Shown here one piece after another: positions 4,711-7,868 of a stretch of 7,868 bases of DNA. A program made the translations under genes and the position numbers. The notes beneath the pieces are model-generated. The model was not told where the DNA came from. It saw only the letters and a list, made by a program, of their open reading frames with translations, and did no database searches. The DNA is from Rubrobacter_F sp035642415. Lineage in GTDB: Bacteria; Actinomycetota; Rubrobacteria; Rubrobacterales; Rubrobacteraceae. The stretch covers positions 1-7,868 of the forward strand of contig DASQSI010000348.1 in assembly GCA_035642415.1 (NCBI GenBank), read 5' to 3'. Position 1 is the first letter of the stretch; the number at the start of each line of letters is the position of its first letter.

Positions 4711-4821
4711 ATCTCCCCTTAGGAGATCTTCTAACGTCCACACGGCAGAGGTCGCTGGTTCGATCCCAGCATCGCCTACCTGAAAAGTATTGGTTTGCAG
4801 GTAAAACGCCAAGCAAAGATA
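4711..4821 (+). repeat. tRNA-3'-end-derived repeat, copy 3
   Basis: It begins with a hairpin ATCTCC-CCTTA-GGAGAT (4711-4727), then CGTCCACACGGCAGAGGTC. A perfect T-arm follows (GCTGG 4754-4758, loop TTCGATC, CCAGC 4766-4770), then acceptor-like ATCGCCT plus A. After 24 nt comes the tail TTTGCAGGTAAAACGC followed by CAAGCAAAGATAA. As in copy 2, no acceptor 5' strand (AGGCGAT) or D-arm is present. The tail is nearly identical to copy 1, while the T-arm is identical to copy 2. Confidence 0.8.
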
Positions 4822-4914
4822 AACATTTCGGATGCCGTACAACCTCGTGTGTAGACTGCAGTTTGGCTAGCGTTCCGGCTCGGTATGTATTCCCTCAACA
4901 TACTGAAAGGAGCA

Positions 4915-5098
4915 ATGTACGGCGAACTTAAGTGTCGGAGAGAAGTTTCCAGCCTTCGTACTACCAGACGAGCGGGGAGAGCCCTTCGACCTGCGCAGCG
5001 AACTTGCTGAGGGGCCGCTGATACTCATCTTCTACCGCGGCGACTGGTGACCATACTGCAACGGGCAGATGTTATTTTCCATCTACAAAATGCCCTGA
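4915..5098 (+). pseudogene. peroxiredoxin-like (AhpC/TSA) N-terminus, broken; TGA at the peroxidatic Cys
   Basis: After AAAGGAG and ATG 4915 the reading is MYGELK. Skipping one base (T4933) gives VGEKFPAFVLPDERGEPFDL, then GPLILIFYRGDW, then TGA (5048-5050), then PYCNGQM. This is the standard start of Prx-like AhpC/TSA proteins, whose active site reads FYRGxWCPYC, so TGA replaces exactly the first (peroxidatic) Cys codon. About 14 codons later another TGA ends the frame (5096-5098), and the thioredoxin-fold C-terminal half is missing. There are thus three lesions: a 1-nt insertion near codon 7, a nonsense codon in the active site, and loss of the rest. Selenocysteine at this position is known in Prx-like proteins but is disfavoured here by the other damage. 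A hairpin GTATGT/ACATAC (4883-4903) lies just before the ribosome binding site. Confidence 0.75.
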
Positions 5099-5158
5099 AC
5101 TAAGGTTTCGTGCTCTGCTGACCGGAGGCGGCAGCGAGCGGGTAGAATTGGCGCGGGT

Positions 5159-5359
5159 TTAAACCGCTTGGTTATCCCCCCCTATCCTTGCAAACGCTTC
5201 GAGCGGATGACGGCGGGTTAGAATGCCGAGAGCTGACCTTCGAAGTGCGACAATGGATGATGTCACCGCGTTGATGCCATCGCCGGGATAACCGTAAAAG
5301 CGCTTTACCCCCCACTCCCTGAGGCGCTTCAGCATAAACTGTGCCACGTTCTCACTCAC
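5159..5359 (-). pseudogene. thiamine-pyrophosphate enzyme N-terminus, truncated remnant
   Basis: The GTG at 5359 has GGAG 8 nt upstream. The first 32 residues, ending in the diagnostic GYPGDGIN motif after FMLKRLREWGVKRFY, are the start of a pyruvate oxidase / acetolactate-synthase-like TPP enzyme. In the family, GxPGD lies at the cofactor-binding dimer face. From about residue 33 the resemblance disappears (AVTSSIVALRRS onward) and the frame stops after 66 residues, whereas such enzymes have 550-600. The conserved Glu that activates thiamine, about 20 residues after this motif in the family, is not identifiable. The start signals are intact while the body is lost, so this is a recent-looking 3' truncation rather than a small gene. 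It faces away from the GT39 gene. Confidence 0.75.
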
Positions 5360-5534
5360 GAAAAGTCTCCTTTCTTAGAGCCTGTTTGGTAAGTAATAGG
5401 GTAGACTCAGATATTGCATGGCTGGTGAGGGCAGTACGGAACCCTACTTAATATTTGCAGCCGATGGGCGTACAAACAAGATGTTTTAGCGTCCTCAAAA
5501 ATGATGCAATTTCTACAGAAGTGAGAGGATGGGC

Positions 5535-7649
5535 ATGACCCAGGAACTAACCCGGAAACGCGCCACGGTCTCTCAGAAAGCGCACGCCTTGGCAAAGGCG
5601 CCGCTGCATCAAATCGCCTTGGCTACAATACTTATCCTGTCTGCCTTCCTGAACCTATTCCGGCTGACTAGCCAGGGATACGGCAACACCTACTATGCCG
5701 CCGCCGTCAAGGACATGCTAACCAGCTGGCATAACTTCTTCTTCGTCTCCTTCGACGCCGGCTTTGTCACTGTAGACAAGCCTCCCTTGGGCCTGTGGAT
5801 CCAGGCGGCTAGCGCCAAGCTTTTCGGCTTCAATGGCCTGAGTCTCTTGCTGCCGCAGGCTTTAGCGGGAATCCTCTCCGTGGCGTTGCTCTATCACCTG
5901 GTGCGCAAGACGTTCGGGCCTGTGGCGGGGCTTTTGGCCGCGCTGGTTTTGGCCGTAACCCCGATCGCCGTGGCCATAAACCGCACCAATGACTTGGACA
6001 GCCTGCTAGTCTTAATGGTGCTGGTTGGAGCGTGGGCGGTGACCCGGGCTGTGGAGACCGGACGCTTGCGCTGGCTAATCATTGGGACAGCCGTAGTGGG
6101 CTTGGGTTTCAATGTAAAAATGCTGGAGGCGTATCTAGTCTTGCCGGCCTTCTACCTTTTGTACCTCCTGGCAGCCCCTGTGATTTGGTGGCGGCGATTT
6201 GTGCATCTTGGGGTTGCAACGGTTGTGCTAGTGGCGGTGTCGCTGTCGTGGGCGGTGGTGGTAGACCTTACGCCTACCGATCAACGTCCCTACGTGGGGT
6301 CTAGCTTCAACAATTCGGAATTGGACTTGGCCTTCGGATACAACGGCGCAGCCCGCCTGCTGGGAATGGGGGCGGGTGTGCCCGGAGGCGGCGCACAGTT
6401 CGCACAAGAAGCGTCTGCCATGCAAGAGAACGCTCAGGGAGAGTATTCGGAAGGCGGAGGATTTGGGCGGTTTGGAGCTCGGGAGGTTGGTGAGCCTGGA
6501 CCTTTGCGGCTCCTCGACGAGCAACTCGCCGGGCAGATTGGGTGGCTATTACCACTGGCTGTGGTGGGCCTTTTGGCGGCTGGCTGGCAGCGAGGTCGCC
6601 CACGACTGCCGCTTAACCAGCGTCAAGGGGCGCTAGTGCTGTGGGGGATGTGGCTGCTGACGATGGGTATATTCTTCAGCATCGCTGGTAGGTTTAACGC
6701 TTACTATATGGTGATGCTCGCCCCGGCCGTGGCAGCTCTCGTAGGGGTGGGAGTGATAGCGCTTTGGAGCGATTACCGGAGCCAAGGCCGACGTGGGTGG
6801 CTACTGCCCCTTTCGCTTTTGGGCATGGCTGCTCTACAGATCTATATCATCTTGTCCTACTACGATGAGGATTGGAGTCTTTGGCTGGCCTTGGTGATAA
6901 TGGGTTTGTGTCTGGTGGCGGCGGCAGGGTTGGTCTTCATGCGCCTGAGACCGAGGCTGAAGGCAAGCGCCTATACGGTGGGTGCGATGGCCATAGGGAT
7001 ACTAGCCATCCTTATCGCCCCGACAGCCTGGGCCGCCTATACGACGTGGCAGGGCAGCGGGGGGATGTTGCCCACCGCTGGTCCCCAAACTGTCCAGGGA
7101 ATGTTCGGGGGCGGATTTCTTGGTAGCGAGCTTTTTGGTGGACCTGGTAGTGCTGCTCTCATGAATACCGTGGACCCTGCGCTCCTAGATTATCTGCTAG
7201 AGAACCAAGGCGATGCTGACTATTTGGTCGCCGACCAAATCGCCTTCAGTGCGGCTCCGATCATCTTGAACACTGATAAGCCAGTAATCTCGTCCGGAGG
7301 ATTCATGGGCCGTGACCCTGTCTTCACTACCAACGAACTCGCCGCTCTCGTGCATAAAGGAGCCGTGCGCTTCTTCTTGATCCCGGACAGGGAGCGCATT
7401 ATGGAAATGATGTCCGAGATGATGAGCAGCTACGGTTCCTCTCAACAAGCTAATCAGCAAAGTAGCCCTCAGAACCCTCCTGCTGATGTAGGTGATTTCC
7501 TACAGACTGAGACGACGAGTTGGGTGCAAGACAACTGTCAGCAGATTCCACAAGAGCTGTGGCAGTCGTCTAACTCCGAGCAGGAGGGGGGATGGGAACG
7601 ATTGATGAGTGCTCAGGCACTCTACGACTGCGGCAAGGAAGGGAGCTAG
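5535..7649 (+). CDS. GT39-family membrane glycosyltransferase (YkcB-like)
   Basis: This is a 704-residue polytopic enzyme of the PMT/ArnT-type GT39 superfamily, using a polyprenyl-phosphate sugar on the outer face of the membrane. ATG 5535 is preferred over ATG 5529 because GAGAGG lies 6 nt before it and abuts the other. After a basic N-terminus and helix 1, the first outer loop carries NTYYAAAVKDM (51-61) and FDAGFVTVDKPP (73-84), the acidic donor-site loop of the family. Next come NRTNDLDSLL (149-158), GLGFNVKMLEAY (189-200), RPYVGSS with Asn pair (251-260) and GYNG (268-271). A Gly/Gln-rich outer loop runs from 278 to 325, and GRFNAYYMVMLAPA (385-398) closes the core, with about 11-13 helices in all. 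Residues about 505-704 form an extracytoplasmic domain containing VISSGGFMGRDP and VRFFLIPD, as in YkcB-like proteins, ending in a Ser/Gln-rich region. The acceptor may be a glycolipid, cell-wall polymer or protein; the sequence does not say. Confidence 0.92.
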   Translation: MTQELTRKRATVSQKAHALAKAPLHQIALATILILSAFLNLFRLTSQGYGNTYYAAAVKDMLTSWHNFFFVSFDAGFVTVDKPPLGLWIQAASAKLFGFNGLSLLLPQALAGILSVALLYHLVRKTFGPVAGLLAALVLAVTPIAVAINRTNDLDSLLVLMVLVGAWAVTRAVETGRLRWLIIGTAVVGLGFNVKMLEAYLVLPAFYLLYLLAAPVIWWRRFVHLGVATVVLVAVSLSWAVVVDLTPTDQRPYVGSSFNNSELDLAFGYNGAARLLGMGAGVPGGGAQFAQEASAMQENAQGEYSEGGGFGRFGAREVGEPGPLRLLDEQLAGQIGWLLPLAVVGLLAAGWQRGRPRLPLNQRQGALVLWGMWLLTMGIFFSIAGRFNAYYMVMLAPAVAALVGVGVIALWSDYRSQGRRGWLLPLSLLGMAALQIYIILSYYDEDWSLWLALVIMGLCLVAAAGLVFMRLRPRLKASAYTVGAMAIGILAILIAPTAWAAYTTWQGSGGMLPTAGPQTVQGMFGGGFLGSELFGGPGSAALMNTVDPALLDYLLENQGDADYLVADQIAFSAAPIILNTDKPVISSGGFMGRDPVFTTNELAALVHKGAVRFFLIPDRERIMEMMSEMMSSYGSSQQANQQSSPQNPPADVGDFLQTETTSWVQDNCQQIPQELWQSSNSEQEGGWERLMSAQALYDCGKEGS

Positions 7650-7690
7650 CTCCAGCTCAACCGACCCGAAGTCCTCTCCGTGGTCCACGG
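7642..7690 (+). terminator. two palindromes at the 3' end of the GT39 gene
   Basis: GGAGCTAGCTCC (7642-7653) is a perfect 12-bp palindrome spanning the stop codon. CCGTGGTCCACGG (7678-7690) has 6-bp arms about one base. Neither has a T-run, so a factor-independent terminator is not assured. The remaining 178 bases to the window end show no supported gene; CCACGGTT at 7685-7692 recurs inverted at 7771-7778. Confidence 0.3.
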
Positions 7691-7868
7691 TTGCCTATGT
7701 TCGACTACTTAGCTTGCGTTTTAACTTGCCGGTAACCGTTGGTTGCAACGAGCGGCCGGTGAGGCATCGAAACCGTGGTTGACTTGGGTCCGACAGCGGG
7801 CCAGGGTCGTTGCTGTGTTGGCGCGGGGGCGATATCGCAAACATGAATCCTTTACAAGCAGTCTCGCA

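Noticed and set aside
4613..4816. Minus-strand ORF containing WDRTSDLCRV
   Set aside because: It is antisense to repeat copy 3 and overlaps the promoter of the beta-helix gene; it is the same type of artefact.
596..4821. CRISPR array or integron attC sites
   Set aside because: The repeats are kilobases apart with genes between them, unlike CRISPR. They lack the RYYYAAC/GTTRRRY ends and the folded arms of attC sites.
5048..5050. Genome-wide recoding of TGA
   Set aside because: The intact genes use TGG for Trp and show no internal TGA. The TGA occurs only in an already frameshifted remnant.

Overview
The window is an accessory, low-density stretch of a bacterial chromosome, with a few intact genes set among small ORFs, gene remnants and repeats. 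Intact proteins use TGG for Trp and read through no stops. The large GT39 glycosyltransferase is of the YkcB-like type, a bactofilin-like beta-helix is joined to membrane helices, one start codon looks leaderless behind a TATACT box, and the tRNA-like 3' ends carry no encoded CCA. Together these point to Actinomycetota (Rubrobacter-like lineages) or Chloroflexota; nothing in the sequence decides between them.

Left part (1-1740): the N-terminal third of an FAD-dependent monooxygenase runs off the left edge on the minus strand. It is followed by a possible 34-residue membrane peptide, copy 1 of a tRNA-3'-end-derived repeat, a run of three strong hairpins (694-831), a 25-residue single-helix protein with an excellent ribosome binding site, a decayed GNAT-like fragment, and a 68-residue two-helix membrane protein with its own TATAAT promoter (minus).

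Middle (1740-4604): a 600-base gene-free stretch holds a tRNA-like pseudogene, a free-standing hairpin of the repeat-tail type, copy 2 of the repeat and several GAGAA-type dyads. Then come a membrane-anchored SGNH-hydrolase-like protein (plus) and, convergent with it, an exported bactofilin-like protein with a C-terminal multi-helix membrane domain (minus).

Right part (4605-7868): copy 3 of the repeat, then two broken genes. The first is a peroxiredoxin-like N-terminus with a 1-nt frameshift and a TGA in place of the peroxidatic Cys codon; the second is a thiamine-pyrophosphate enzyme N-terminus. The only large intact gene here is the 704-residue GT39-family membrane glycosyltransferase.

Functional theme: the three large intact proteins are all envelope proteins (SGNH acyl-transfer or hydrolysis domain outside the membrane, beta-helix membrane protein, polyprenyl-phosphate-sugar glycosyltransferase). 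They are not arranged as an operon. The most unusual feature is the set of three same-orientation direct repeats made of a tRNA T-arm/acceptor 3' end plus a conserved ~45-nt tail, which cut the region into cargo-bearing segments. They may be old attachment sites or a dispersed tRNA-derived element.
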